Shown one piece after another: positions 1-8,586 of a DNA stretch of 64,000 nucleotides; the first letter of the stretch is position 1; each line of letters starts with the position of its first letter. Both the position numbers and the translations under genes were made by a program. The stretch lies in contig NZ_JACIDA010000001.1 of the NCBI RefSeq assembly GCF_014196125.1, positions 1,364,001-1,428,000 of the forward strand. Direction: 5' to 3'. The notes beneath the pieces were generated by a model, which was given only the letters and a program-made list of their open reading frames with translations, had not been told where the DNA came from and ran no database searches. Origin of the DNA: Brevundimonas mediterranea. Its GTDB lineage: Bacteria; Pseudomonadota; Alphaproteobacteria; Caulobacterales; Caulobacteraceae.

Positions 1-2692
1 TGTTCGGCTGGACCCATTTATCGACGGCGTTGTCGCGCAGGTCTTCGATATAGGCGCCCTGGTACTGATACGACAGGCGGGCTTCGAAGCCGTATTTCTG
101 ATAAGTCAGAGAGGCGTTGTAGATCAGGTCCGGCGCCTGGATGAAGGAAATCGACCGGCCCTTGCGGTAGTCCAGACCGGTCTCGGCCTCGCTGACCTGA
201 CGGGTCAGGTTGGCCTCGACGCCGAAGCCGTCGAACGGCGCGCCCATGCCCTCGAACGACTTGATCAGGTTCAGTTCGACGCCCGTGATCCTGGCCGTCT
301 CACCGTTCTTGGGTTGGCTGATGGTGATCGTGCCTTCCTGGGTGTCGGCGTCGACCGCGCTGCCGTTGGTGAAGATGAAGTGGTCAATCTTCTTGTGGAA
401 GACGCCGATGGAGACCAGGCTGGAACGATCCGGGTAATATTCGGCCGAAACGTCCAGGTTCAGGGCCTCGGCCGGTTTCAGATCAGGATTGCCGCGGCTG
501 ATCGAGACGATGTCGCCCAAGGTCTGGCCCGGCCTCGGCTTTGCCCGCCCGACGCTGACGCCCCGCGAGATGTTGCTGAACTCGGGCCGGGAGAAGCTGG
601 TCCAGATCGCGCCGCGATAAACGAAGTTGTCCGACGGACGATAGACCGCCGTCACGCTGGGCAGGACATTGGTATAGTGGCTGTCGGTGTCGCCGAAGCC
701 GGTCTGGGCGCCGTCTTCGATCCAGTTGGTGTTGCTGACCTCGGTGTGTTCGACGCGCACCCCGGCGACCACGTCCAGATCGTTGAACTGGAAGCTGGCC
801 AGGCCGTAGCCGGCGTAGATGGTCTCTTCGCCGCTCTTATCGCTAGAACTCAGATCAGCGTAGGAATAGGTGACCGGATTGGCCTTCTGGGCGGCCTCGA
901 TGGCGGCCGTCACCCGATCGCGGTTCAGGATGGCGCCATAGTAGTAGCGGCCGTTCAGAACGGAGCCGACCTCACGATCAATCAGGCCCGACTGACCCAG
1001 GCTCTTGCCATCCAGCGGCGTGTTGTCGAACGAACCGCCCCAGATCGGCGTGGCGTCGTATTCGCGCTCAGACCGAAGGACCTTGACGCCGGCCTTCAGG
1101 TGACGAACCACGCCTTCCATCTCATAGACGGCGTCGAACTTGAACGCCGTGCGCGCGTCGGTCTGTTTGTCGCGGCTGCGACCGCCGCCGTCATAGGGCA
1201 GCAGATTGGGATCGTTCTGCGCGCTCTGGGCGAAGGCCGGCAGTTGCGGCATGGGGAAGCGGGGGTCGTAGGACGACCACAGCAGGCCGGTCTGGTTGAA
1301 CGGCGCCGAACAGGCGTCGCAGTTGTAGCCGATCGAGAAGCTGTCCGGTCCGCCCTTTTCGCCGGCGCTGTAGCTGAGGTCGTAATCAAGGGTCAGGCGG
1401 TTCAGACGGCTTTGGCCGCCCAGGTTGATCGTGCCCAGGGTCGAGACCTGGTCCAGGGTCTGGAAGGTCCGCGCGAACTGGAAGGTCTCGGGCTTCCAGA
1501 CGCCGGAACGACCGAACAGCGACCAATAGGACGAGCTGCTCTGGCGGTCGGCGTCCGTGATCACGCCGTCGGCGTCGAAGTCTTTCATCTGCGCGACGGT
1601 GTAGCTGTAGATGCGGCCCTTGGCGCCGAAGCCGACGACGGCGTTGTCGGGCTGGATCAGGCTTGAGTTTTCAACATCGACTTGCTGAAGGCGCTTGGTC
1701 TTGCGGCTGCGGAAATCGGTGTAATCGTTCGTGCCCGTCCGTTCCAGCCGGCTGTACTGGCCGCGCAGATAGAAGTCGTTCGCGTCGCCGCGGTAATCCA
1801 GCGAGAAGTTTCCGCCGAACCGCTCCTGTTCGATACGGCGGTAGTCAAGGTCGATCCCCGGCAGATACATCGAACGCTCGTCGATCGCTTCTTCACTATC
1901 TTTGCGCCAGCGGTAGGGCTCCCACTCGCCGTCGTTTTCGGTTTCTTCGTTCAGGCTGTTGCTCTTGCCGTAGTTGAACGAGACGAAGGCGCCGAAACGG
2001 CTGTCGGACGACAGGCGGCTGGCGAAGTCCATCTGGATCTGGCCCGAACCGTCTTCTTCGCCCTGTTCCTGCGCCCGGTCATTGATCCCGTAGCTGAGGA
2101 AGGCGCGCGCAACCGGCTTGGTGAAGTCGAAGGCCGTCGGGGTCTGGAAGTTGACCGAGCCGCCGATGGCGTCGCCGTCCATGTCCGGCGTCAGCGTCTT
2201 GGAGACGGTGATGCTCTTCAGACCGTTGGGCGGCAGGACCGTCATCGACATCTTGCGGCTGTCGGGGTCGGTCAGGGCGACGCGGACGCCGTTGATCGAA
2301 TAGGCGTTGAAGGTGCCGGCCAGCCCCCGGACCGAGACATATTCGCCCTCGCCCGTTTCCTGGTTCACCACCACATTGATGCCGGGCGCGCGCGCCAGGG
2401 CGTCGGCGACGTTGGCGTCGGGCAGTTTGCCCAGGTCGTCGGACGAGATCACGCTCGAGACCACGCCCGACCGGCGTTGGGCCTCGATGGCGTTGGCGGT
2501 GCTGAGACGCTGCCCCGTGACGACGACCTCGTCCACCTCGGCCGCAGCCGTGGCTTGGGGCTGATCCGTCTGGGCGTGGGCGGACGAGGCCGCCAGAACG
2601 GCGGAACCCGCCAGAAGGACCGTGCGCAGATCGGCGCCGGCGAAGATTTGACGATGAACGGCCCGCGCACGGGCGATGACATGACGCGACAT
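1..2692 (-). CDS. TonB-dependent receptor, C-terminus cut by window edge
   Basis: This outer-membrane receptor would import a substrate using TonB energy. My reverse-strand translation from ATG 2692 gives a signal peptide ending near SSAHA, then a TonB-box-like stretch (EVDEVVVTGQR), a plug domain (DDLGKLPDANVADAL, SVRGL, GVRVALTDPDSR) and a long beta-barrel with many aromatic strands that is still open at base 1. About 897 codons are present and the last barrel strands are missing. GGAG lies about 9 bases before the start. The style is that of the Caulobacter/Xanthomonas TonB receptor subfamily. It reads in the same direction as the HD protein and phospholipase C genes, about 250 bp downstream of them, so a role in taking up their substrate or product is plausible, but the ligand cannot be read from sequence. 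Confidence 0.9.
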   Translation of the reverse strand, partial: MSRHVIARARAVHRQIFAGADLRTVLLAGSAVLAASSAHAQTDQPQATAAAEVDEVVVTGQRLSTANAIEAQRRSGVVSSVISSDDLGKLPDANVADALARAPGINVVVNQETGEGEYVSVRGLAGTFNAYSINGVRVALTDPDSRKMSMTVLPPNGLKSITVSKTLTPDMDGDAIGGSVNFQTPTAFDFTKPVARAFLSYGINDRAQEQGEEDGSGQIQMDFASRLSSDSRFGAFVSFNYGKSNSLNEETENDGEWEPYRWRKDSEEAIDERSMYLPGIDLDYRRIEQERFGGNFSLDYRGDANDFYLRGQYSRLERTGTNDYTDFRSRKTKRLQQVDVENSSLIQPDNAVVGFGAKGRIYSYTVAQMKDFDADGVITDADRQSSSSYWSLFGRSGVWKPETFQFARTFQTLDQVSTLGTINLGGQSRLNRLTLDYDLSYSAGEKGGPDSFSIGYNCDACSAPFNQTGLLWSSYDPRFPMPQLPAFAQSAQNDPNLLPYDGGGRSRDKQTDARTAFKFDAVYEMEGVVRHLKAGVKVLRSEREYDATPIWGGSFDNTPLDGKSLGQSGLIDREVGSVLNGRYYYGAILNRDRVTAAIEAAQKANPVTYSYADLSSSDKSGEETIYAGYGLASFQFNDLDVVAGVRVEHTEVSNTNWIEDGAQTGFGDTDSHYTNVLPSVTAVYRPSDNFVYRGAIWTSFSRPEFSNISRGVSVGRAKPRPGQTLGDIVSISRGNPDLKPAEALNLDVSAEYYPDRSSLVSIGVFHKKIDHFIFTNGSAVDADTQEGTITISQPKNGETARITGVELNLIKSFEGMGAPFDGFGVEANLTRQVSEAETGLDYRKGRSISFIQAPDLIYNASLTYQKYGFEARLSYQYQGAYIEDLRDNAVDKWVQPN

Positions 2693-2946
2693 GACTGTCT
2701 CCATTGATCCTGATGTGATTTCGGTTCGACCGATCAGGGTCGGCGCACGGCAGCCGTCAGCGATCAGCGACGCACGTGCGCGCCCTGTCGGTGTCGATCA
2801 CCCTGTTGGCCCCCCGGCCGATCGTGTTCGGCTGTAACGACGTCGCTTCAGGCGACGTCGCTCGTTTTCTGTCTGGTCCGCCTATCCGGACCGGCGACGA
2901 TTGAAACGCTCACTCATTCAACAACCCCCATGCGTTGAAATGAAAA
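2693..2946. other. Intergenic region with two inverted repeats
   Basis: This gap separates the HD protein stop from the TonB receptor start. It holds two perfect dyads. One is CGACGTCGC at 2838-2846 paired with GCGACGTCG at 2852-2860 (5-nt loop, followed by CTCGTTTT on the + strand). The other is GGTCCG at 2875-2880 paired with CGGACC at 2887-2892. The first could partly terminate transcription or be a protein site; neither has a run of Ts on the minus strand, where the flanking genes lie. The rest must contain the receptor promoter, but I cannot point to convincing -35/-10 boxes or a Pho box. Confidence 0.45.
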
Positions 2947-3522
2947 CTAGGCTTCCGCCCTGCGGTTGATCAGGTCGCAGAGAAGCTCGCGATAGGCCCC
3001 GAAGCCGTCGACCTCGACGCCCTGGGCCTTGCCCAGTTCGTCGTAGCGCCGCAGCCGCAGCGCGGCCTCGGCCGCCGGCAGGGCCATGAATTCCTCGGCC
3101 TCGGCCGGGCTCATCGGCCCGCCCTGCAAGGCCAGGCTCTGAAGCGAGGCCGCGCTGAGCCGATCCACATAGCCGGGCGCGGTGGCGGCCAGACAGCGTT
3201 TGGCCGCGACGTGCAGCCGGACCGGCTCGGTCACCTCCGGGCCAAAGGCGCGCGACAGGTAGCCGGCGCTGATATGTTCGTGGCGGGTGTCGATGCCGCG
3301 GTCGGCGGCGTCCTCGCCCGCCTTCTGCATCATATGGCCGACGTCGTGCAGCAGGGCCGCCGCCACCAGGGCCGGCGGCGCCCCATCGACGCGCGCGTGA
3401 TGCGCGGTCTGCAGCGCATGCTCCAGCTGGCTGACGTCTTCGCCGTAATGCAGCGCGCCCAGTCGGCTGAACAGGTCCGACAGTTCGGTGAAGAAGGCGT
3501 CGGCATCCACGGGAGAAGTCAT
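2947..3522 (-). CDS. HD-domain protein of phosphonate-degradation clusters (PhnZ-like)
   Basis: The 191-aa product has HD-superfamily metal ligands: HD at residues 59-60 within LLHDVGHMM, His63, HEH at 81-83 and His104. An N-terminal YGEDVSQLEHALQTA segment (residues 26-40) resembles PhnZ-type proteins. PhnZ is a mixed-valent di-iron oxygenase that cleaves the C-P bond of 2-amino-1-hydroxyethylphosphonate, and a related HDIG family is known from phosphonate operons. The family matches well in length and motifs, but its usual partner, the 2-oxoglutarate oxygenase PhnY, is not in the window, so the substrate is uncertain. I chose ATG 3522 because the HD similarity begins there; an upstream in-frame extension reads antisense-like residues inside the phospholipase gene. 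It lies 53 bp after the phospholipase C stop and is probably cotranscribed with it. Confidence 0.8.
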   Translation of the reverse strand: MTSPVDADAFFTELSDLFSRLGALHYGEDVSQLEHALQTAHHARVDGAPPALVAAALLHDVGHMMQKAGEDAADRGIDTRHEHISAGYLSRAFGPEVTEPVRLHVAAKRCLAATAPGYVDRLSAASLQSLALQGGPMSPAEAEEFMALPAAEAALRLRRYDELGKAQGVEVDGFGAYRELLCDLINRRAEA

Positions 3523-3575
3523 CGAAAGTCCGTCTGTAAGCTGGGTCGAAATCGGGTGGGCGGGCGTGGCGTCGG

Positions 3576-5714
3576 TCACAGGCGCATGCGTCCGATGGCC
3601 GGGTCGGTGCGGCTGGGACGACCGGTCTCCACATGACCGGCCAGGCGCTGAATGAAGGTGGGATCGTCCGCCACGGTCACGGTCAGATCGTACCAATGGT
3701 CGCTGCCGCGCAGATCCCAGACCGAACGCGCCGCCGTTCCGGGACGAAGGGTCAAGCGGCGGCGCGCCTCTCCTTCGGACAGGGGATAGGCGGCGTCCAT
3801 GTCCAGCACCGCCTGCGCCGTCCCTTCCTGCGCACCGGTCAGCTCGACCGTCAGAAGGCCCTTGGCGTTGGTGGAGATCGTCAACTGGGGCTGGGGCCGC
3901 GTGGCGTCGCCGGCGAACCGACGATGGAAGCCGTTGGGACCGTGAACCGTCAGATCATAAACGCCGGGCCGACCGTCGTTCCAATGTCCGGCCGTATAGG
4001 TCTCCCCGGATCCCAGGGTGAAGCGCCACGGCCCCGCCCGGTCGGTGTTGTCGAACACCTGGAAGACCGCGCCCGTCCGCCCGCTGTTGACCAGATCGAT
4101 CAGGACCGCCCCATCCGCGACACGGGCCGCAGCGGCCAGGTCATAGGGCAAGGGACGTGCGCCGCGCTGGGGTCCGTCCTGGAAGGCCGGCGTCTGGCGC
4201 TCCGGAATCCGCAGACTGGGCGCGGCCTTGGAACGCGCGACGCGCTGCATGTAGTCGGCCGTGGCCGGCAGGGACAGGGCCGCCCAGTCCTGGTTCGGGC
4301 GCGCGAAGTCGAAGGCCGAGGTCAAGTCGCCGCAGACGGTCCGACGCCAGTCGCTGATGTTTTCTTCCCTGACGCCGAAGCGTTTTTCCAGGAACTGAAG
4401 CGTGGAGGTGTGATCGAACACCTCCGAACAGACAAAGCCGCCACGGCTCCAGGGCGAGACCACAATGGCGGGCACCCGAATGCCCAGCCCCAGGGGATGC
4501 GCCCCACGATGGGCCGGATCGGCGTCCGGCCCATAGACCTTGGCTTCTCCGGCGACGGAGACCGTGCTGTGCCCCTGGTCCGGCGTCAGGGGCGGCATGG
4601 GCGGCTGGACATGGTCGTAGAAGCCCCCGGCCTCGTCATAGTTGACGATGAAGACGGTCTTGGAGAAGACCTCCGGATGATCGACCAGGGCCTCGATCAG
4701 CTTGGCGCAGACATGCTCGCCCTTGGACGGCTCGGCCTGGGGATGTTCGGACAGATCCGCCGCCGTAACGATCCACGACACCTGGGGCAACCGCCCGCCG
4801 GCGATGTCGGCGCGGAAGGCCTCCACCAGTTGCTCGCCGTCCGAGCGGGTGCGATCCGCGCCGGTCTTGTCTTCCGACACCCAGGCGCGGCCGCGCTGAT
4901 ACAGGGGCGAATTCTTGGGGCAGGGCCGGAACGGCTTGAACACCGACAGGATGTTGTCGCCGAAATTGTCGTATTCCTGATAGACCTTCCAACTGACGCC
5001 CGCCGCCTGGAGCCGTTCGGCGTAGGTGGTCCATTCGTGCGAACCGCGGGCCATCGGCCTGTCCTCGGCCATGTCGGCGCTGGGCGTCTCGTCCTCGCCG
5101 TAGTTGCTCATCTCCGGATCGCCGCCGACCTTTCCGCCGCCGTTGCAGCCGGTCCAGAGGTGCAGACGGTTCGGATAGGTCTGGGTCAGGGTCGAGCAGT
5201 GGTAGGCGTCGCAGACGGTGAAGGCGCCGGCCAGGGCGTAGTAGAACGGCAGGTCCGAGGCCTTGTAATAGGCCATCCGCTTGTGCAGTTCGCCTGAATG
5301 GCCCCACTGGTCGTAGCGGCCGCCGTTGACGATGGTGATGGCGGCCTTGTGCCCCTGGTCCGACCCATCGACCGTATAGGCGTTGGTGGTGCGCGAATCC
5401 CCGTGGAAGGGGATGACGAAACCGTCCGGATGTTCATCGCTGGGCTGGCGCCAGACCGTGGCCCCGCCGGGCAGAGGTTGCGGGCGGGGATCGCCGAAGC
5501 CGCGCACGCCGTTCAGGGCGCCGAGATAGTGATCGAAGGCGCGGTTCTCCTGCATGAAGATGACCACGTGCTCGACGTCCATGATGGTGCCGGTGGCGTT
5601 GTTGGCCGGAATGGCCATGGCCTTGCGCACCGTCGCCGGCAGCAGGTTCAAGGCTGCGCCGGCCGCTACACCGCCCAGCGCGCCCCGCAGGAAAGACCGC
5701 CGATCATTTGACAT
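3576..5714 (-). CDS. plcN: Phosphocholine-type phospholipase C, Tat-exported
   Basis: This 712-aa enzyme belongs to the bacterial non-haemolytic (phosphocholine-preferring) phospholipase C / acid phosphatase-like family. It hydrolyses phospholipids to diacylglycerol and a phosphorylated head group. A twin-arginine signal (RRSFLRGALGG, residues 5-15) begins the protein. The family signature VEHVVIFMQENRAFDHYLG follows at about residues 47-65, then SWIVTAADLSEHP and NYDEAGGFYDHV. C-terminal beta domains typical of this family occupy roughly the last 200 residues. Length matches the family. It is read toward the HD protein and TonB receptor genes, and a palindrome resembling a PhnF operator lies 25 bp upstream of its ATG. 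That context suggests head groups released outside the cytoplasmic membrane feed the phosphonate/phosphate genes next door. Head-group specificity, including possible 2-aminoethylphosphonate lipids, is inference. Confidence 0.9.
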   Translation of the reverse strand: MSNDRRSFLRGALGGVAAGAALNLLPATVRKAMAIPANNATGTIMDVEHVVIFMQENRAFDHYLGALNGVRGFGDPRPQPLPGGATVWRQPSDEHPDGFVIPFHGDSRTTNAYTVDGSDQGHKAAITIVNGGRYDQWGHSGELHKRMAYYKASDLPFYYALAGAFTVCDAYHCSTLTQTYPNRLHLWTGCNGGGKVGGDPEMSNYGEDETPSADMAEDRPMARGSHEWTTYAERLQAAGVSWKVYQEYDNFGDNILSVFKPFRPCPKNSPLYQRGRAWVSEDKTGADRTRSDGEQLVEAFRADIAGGRLPQVSWIVTAADLSEHPQAEPSKGEHVCAKLIEALVDHPEVFSKTVFIVNYDEAGGFYDHVQPPMPPLTPDQGHSTVSVAGEAKVYGPDADPAHRGAHPLGLGIRVPAIVVSPWSRGGFVCSEVFDHTSTLQFLEKRFGVREENISDWRRTVCGDLTSAFDFARPNQDWAALSLPATADYMQRVARSKAAPSLRIPERQTPAFQDGPQRGARPLPYDLAAAARVADGAVLIDLVNSGRTGAVFQVFDNTDRAGPWRFTLGSGETYTAGHWNDGRPGVYDLTVHGPNGFHRRFAGDATRPQPQLTISTNAKGLLTVELTGAQEGTAQAVLDMDAAYPLSEGEARRRLTLRPGTAARSVWDLRGSDHWYDLTVTVADDPTFIQRLAGHVETGRPSRTDPAIGRMRL

Positions 5715-5738
5715 GGATCAAATCCCCCTCTTCAATTT

Positions 5739-5750
5739 TGGTATAGACCA
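5739..5750. promoter_or_regulatory. Candidate GntR/PhnF-type operator TGGTATAGACCA
   Basis: The 12-base near-perfect palindrome lies in the 184-bp divergent gap between the phospholipase C gene and the GntR gene. On the minus strand its TATACC part could coincide with a -10 element for the phospholipase gene. From memory, the same 12-mer is the reported PhnF operator in mycobacteria, and PhnF belongs to the same HutC subfamily as the adjacent GntR regulator. A second copy occurs at 8588-8599. Confidence 0.75.
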
Positions 5751-5802
5751 GATGAAGGGAGATTTTCGGCGAAGTTTTCGTGAAGCTTGAGCGGCGAATG
5801 TC

Positions 5803-5830
5803 TGAACCGTCAGGGGACTGATCCGGTTCA
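5803..5830. promoter_or_regulatory. Long imperfect dyad in the GntR leader
   Basis: TGAACCG at 5803-5809 pairs with CGGTTCA at 5824-5830. TCAG/CTGA extends the pairing inward around a GGGA loop, with two unpaired bases. It lies about 70 bp upstream of the GntR start. It could be a second regulator site or a leader hairpin; no T-run follows. Confidence 0.4.
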
Positions 5831-5898
5831 CTTGACCCCACAGACGCGACTTCTCATCCTCCGGTGGGGCGGGAATCGACCGTCGATCGAGCGATCCC

Positions 5899-6618
5899 AT
5901 GACTCAGCCGGACAGCCTTCACTATCTCGGGGTGCGCGACGCCATCGCCACACGGATCGCGGGAGGAGAGTTGAAGCCCGGCGAACGCCTGCCCTCCGAA
6001 CGTCAGTTGCAAGTGGGCGGCGGGGTGGCCCGCGGCACGATCCGGGAGGCCCTGTTCCAGCTGGAGGCCGAGGGGATCATCTATCGCAAGGACCGCAGCG
6101 GCTGGTACGTCTCGCCCCCGCCGGTGGTCTATGATCCGACCCGGTGGGAAGGCTTCATGTCCTATGTCGAGGCGCAGGGCCGCCGTGCGGAGACCGAGAC
6201 CCTCAGCAAGACGGAAATCGCCTGCACCCCCGCCCTGGCCCCCATCTTCGGCCGCCCGGTCGGCGCGCCGATGTATCGCATTCGCCGACGGCGTTCAGTC
6301 GACGGCCGCGCCGTACTGGTGGAGACCATCGTCGTCGACGCGGCCCTGGCCCCGGACCTGCTCAGCCACCCGCTGGACGGTTCGCTGACCAGCGTCCTGA
6401 AGTCCGCCTATAATATCGCCGTGGCCCGCAACCGGGTGGACATGCAGCCGTGCGCCCTGACCCGCGGCGAGGCCGAGGCGCTTCAGGTCAAGTCGGGACT
6501 GCCGGGGCTGAATGTGGTCCGCACCAGTTATGACGCCCAGGGTCGAGTGGTCGAGTTCGACCGCGAATACTGGCGCCACGACGCCCTGAAGATCAGCGTC
6601 GATATCCGGGTGCGTTAG
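5899..6618 (+). CDS. GntR-family (HutC/UTRA) transcriptional regulator
   Basis: The 239-aa protein has an N-terminal winged helix typical of GntR (GVRDAIATRIAGGELKPGERLPSER, about residues 9-34, then GTIREALFQLEAEGIIYRKDRSGWYV). A C-terminal UTRA effector-binding domain covers about residues 80-239. UTRA members such as PhnF and PhnR control phosphonate genes in response to a small ligand. The gene sits between the divergent phospholipase C and convergent phosphonatase genes, and TGGTxTAGACCA palindromes lie in both promoter regions of the locus. A role as the local regulator is therefore strongly suggested. Its stop overlaps the phosphonatase stop by a few bases on the opposite strand. Ligand candidates are aminoethylphosphonate or phosphonoacetaldehyde (inference). 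Confidence 0.88.
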   Translation: MTQPDSLHYLGVRDAIATRIAGGELKPGERLPSERQLQVGGGVARGTIREALFQLEAEGIIYRKDRSGWYVSPPPVVYDPTRWEGFMSYVEAQGRRAETETLSKTEIACTPALAPIFGRPVGAPMYRIRRRRSVDGRAVLVETIVVDAALAPDLLSHPLDGSLTSVLKSAYNIAVARNRVDMQPCALTRGEAEALQVKSGLPGLNVVRTSYDAQGRVVEFDREYWRHDALKISVDIRVR

Positions 6619-7424
6619 GAAAGGCCGGCGCGCCGGACCGTCTCGGCCTCCAGGGCGGGGATCAGATCGGCCACCGTGTCGATGACCAGATCGGCCCCGG
6701 CGTCACGCAGCCGGTCGGCGGCGACCTTCAACAGAACGGCGCGTTCCTCGCCGTTCAGATCGGCCAGGGCCTGGGCGGTCAGACCGACCATATTGCCGGA
6801 GACGGCTACGCCGATGGTGAAACAGCCGGCATTGCGCCCCTCGGCGACGCCCACCTCCGCATCGTCCACCTTGACCACACGCGACAGGGGCCAGACGCCC
6901 AGGTCGGCGCAGGCCTTGTAGATCATCAGCGGCGAGGGCCGCCCCTGCGGCGTCTCGTGGGCGCAGACCACCAGGTCGGGTGCGTACCCCTGAGCGGCGG
7001 CGCGCGGCAGGATCGCCTGCATCATCTCGCGGGTGTAGCCGGTGCAGGAGGCGATCTTCAGACCCTGGCTGCGCAGAAGCGCCACGGCGTCCGCGGTGCC
7101 GGGGATCAGATCCGCCGTCTCCTCGGCCAGACGGATCATCGGCGCCTGGAGTTCGGCCATGACCTGATTGACCGCATGCTGGTCCGGCGCCGCAGCGTGG
7201 GCCGCCTGCCAGGCCTGGTTGATCCGGGGCTGTTCGAACAGGGCGCGGACGTGGTCGGCCTTGGCCCGGCCCATGTCGCGGCGCGCCTCCTCTTCACTGA
7301 CCGGCGCGCCGAGGACGGCGAAGGCCTCCATCAGCGCCAGCACCGGGGCGCGGCTGCCGAAATCGACCATGGTGCCGGCCCAGTCGAAAACGACCATGTC
7401 GAAGCTGTCGCGGATGGTGGTCAT
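6615..7424 (-). CDS. phnX: Phosphonoacetaldehyde hydrolase (phosphonatase)
   Basis: This HAD-superfamily enzyme cleaves phosphonoacetaldehyde to acetaldehyde and phosphate. The 269-aa sequence shows the hallmarks: nucleophile Asp14 in VVFDWAGTMVDFG with Ala at the position two residues later (typical of phosphonatase), and the Schiff-base lysine Lys55 in RRDMGRAKADHVRAL. It also has SCTGYTREMM, the QGRPSPLMIYK motif, and the acidic metal site VVKVDDAEVGVAEGRNAGC. ATG 7424 overlaps the TGA of the FAD oxidoreductase (ATGA), so the two are translationally coupled. No PhnW transaminase gene is present, so the aldehyde is presumably supplied by the upstream oxidoreductase. Confidence 0.93.
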   Translation of the reverse strand: MTTIRDSFDMVVFDWAGTMVDFGSRAPVLALMEAFAVLGAPVSEEEARRDMGRAKADHVRALFEQPRINQAWQAAHAAAPDQHAVNQVMAELQAPMIRLAEETADLIPGTADAVALLRSQGLKIASCTGYTREMMQAILPRAAAQGYAPDLVVCAHETPQGRPSPLMIYKACADLGVWPLSRVVKVDDAEVGVAEGRNAGCFTIGVAVSGNMVGLTAQALADLNGEERAVLLKVAADRLRDAGADLVIDTVADLIPALEAETVRRAGLS

Positions 7425-8554
7425 GGTTCGAACGTCTCCTGAAACAGGTCTGCGATCACCTCTTCGCCAAAGGCGAAGGCGGTGGAGGCGCCGTTGCCGG
7501 CGGTGATGAGGGCGAGGCGAACGCAGGGGTGCGGCGCGGCGACCAGGTCGGCGTGCGGACCGCGGGCATAGGTCCCCGTCCAGCGTTGCAGGACGGGCGG
7601 CGCGGGCCGGCCGGTGGCGGCGCGCCATTCATCCAGGATCAGTTGATCAACCGCCTCGTCGGCGAACGGATCGGGCGTGGCGGCGTCGTGATGGCTGTCG
7701 CCCACGACCAGGGCGCCATCGGCGTCCTGCACGGCGATCAAGTGGACGCCCTCGGCCAGGGCCCGGCCCTGCTCCGCCTCCAGCCGCGCGCGCAGGGCGG
7801 CGGCCTCCGGCAAGTCGGCGTAGCCGCCGTAGCGAACCAGACCCAGGTCGGACATGACCGGCGCCGGCAAGTCGAAGCCCGGCGACGCCAGCCGCATCAT
7901 CTGCAACTTGCAGCGCGCCAGGCCGGCGTCGGCCAGGCAATTCGGGAACAGGCTGACCAGATCGTCTCCGGGACAGACCACCACCCGCGCGGCCTCCACG
8001 ACGCCCCGGCCGGTGACGACGTGCGGCGGCTCGACCGCCTGGACGACGGTCTGACGCAGAAGCTCGACCCCGAAACGCCCCTCCAGCCACGCCGCCAGCC
8101 GCGGGATGGCCGTGCGGGAGTCCACGCGCAATTCATGGGGGCTCCAGAGGGCGGCGACCGTGTCGGGTCCGGTCGTTTCCGGCGACCGGGCCCGCGCCTC
8201 GTCCGGCGTCATCAGCCGACAGCCCTCGCCCATCTCGGTGGCCATGAAGGCTTCCAGCACGGCTGCGGCTTCGGGCCTGCGCACGGGCAGCCAGAGGCCG
8301 TGTTGCAGGATGGGCACGCCCGCCTCGCCCGCGACCTCGTCCCAGACGGCGCGGCTGCGATGCGCGCGGCGCCACACCCGGCCGCGCGGCTGGCCCGTCA
8401 CGGTGACGAAACCGAAATTCCGGATCGAGGCGCCGTTCGCCTGGGCGTCGCGATCGATCACCACCACCGAAAGGCCGCGCCGTGCAGCGGCCAGGGCGCA
8501 GGCCAGGCCGACGATTCCCGCCCCTACCACGGCGACGTCGTACCGTCCCATCAT
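7421..8554 (-). CDS. FAD-dependent oxidoreductase of phosphonate clusters
   Basis: The 377-aa protein is of the D-amino-acid/glycine oxidase type. It has a dinucleotide-binding start (YDVAVVGAGIVGLACALAAARRG) and ends with the FAD-binding ALITAGNGASTAFAFGEEVIADLF segment. It belongs to the family found beside phosphonatase genes. From memory, members oxidise 2-aminoethylphosphonate or its N-methyl derivative to phosphonoacetaldehyde, which would replace PhnW here. The ATGA overlap with phnX supports this. I chose ATG 8554, preceded by GAGG at 8 nt, over TTG 8575 because the family similarity starts at MMGRYD. The operator palindrome lies 33 bp upstream. The substrate is inferred from context. 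Confidence 0.85.
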   Translation of the reverse strand: MMGRYDVAVVGAGIVGLACALAAARRGLSVVVIDRDAQANGASIRNFGFVTVTGQPRGRVWRRAHRSRAVWDEVAGEAGVPILQHGLWLPVRRPEAAAVLEAFMATEMGEGCRLMTPDEARARSPETTGPDTVAALWSPHELRVDSRTAIPRLAAWLEGRFGVELLRQTVVQAVEPPHVVTGRGVVEAARVVVCPGDDLVSLFPNCLADAGLARCKLQMMRLASPGFDLPAPVMSDLGLVRYGGYADLPEAAALRARLEAEQGRALAEGVHLIAVQDADGALVVGDSHHDAATPDPFADEAVDQLILDEWRAATGRPAPPVLQRWTGTYARGPHADLVAAPHPCVRLALITAGNGASTAFAFGEEVIADLFQETFEP

Positions 8555-8586
8555 CCCATCATCCTCGTCATTCAAGCGTCGCAGCA

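Noticed and set aside
314..2707. Two long + strand open frames (450 and 341 codons) across the TonB receptor gene
   Set aside because: They are antisense to a receptor with full signal peptide, plug and barrel motifs. High G+C DNA gives long spurious frames, and their translations are Gly/Val/Arg-biased with no domain.
3633..5297. 554-codon + strand frame
   Set aside because: It is the antisense shadow of the phospholipase C gene, which has clear family motifs and a Tat signal.
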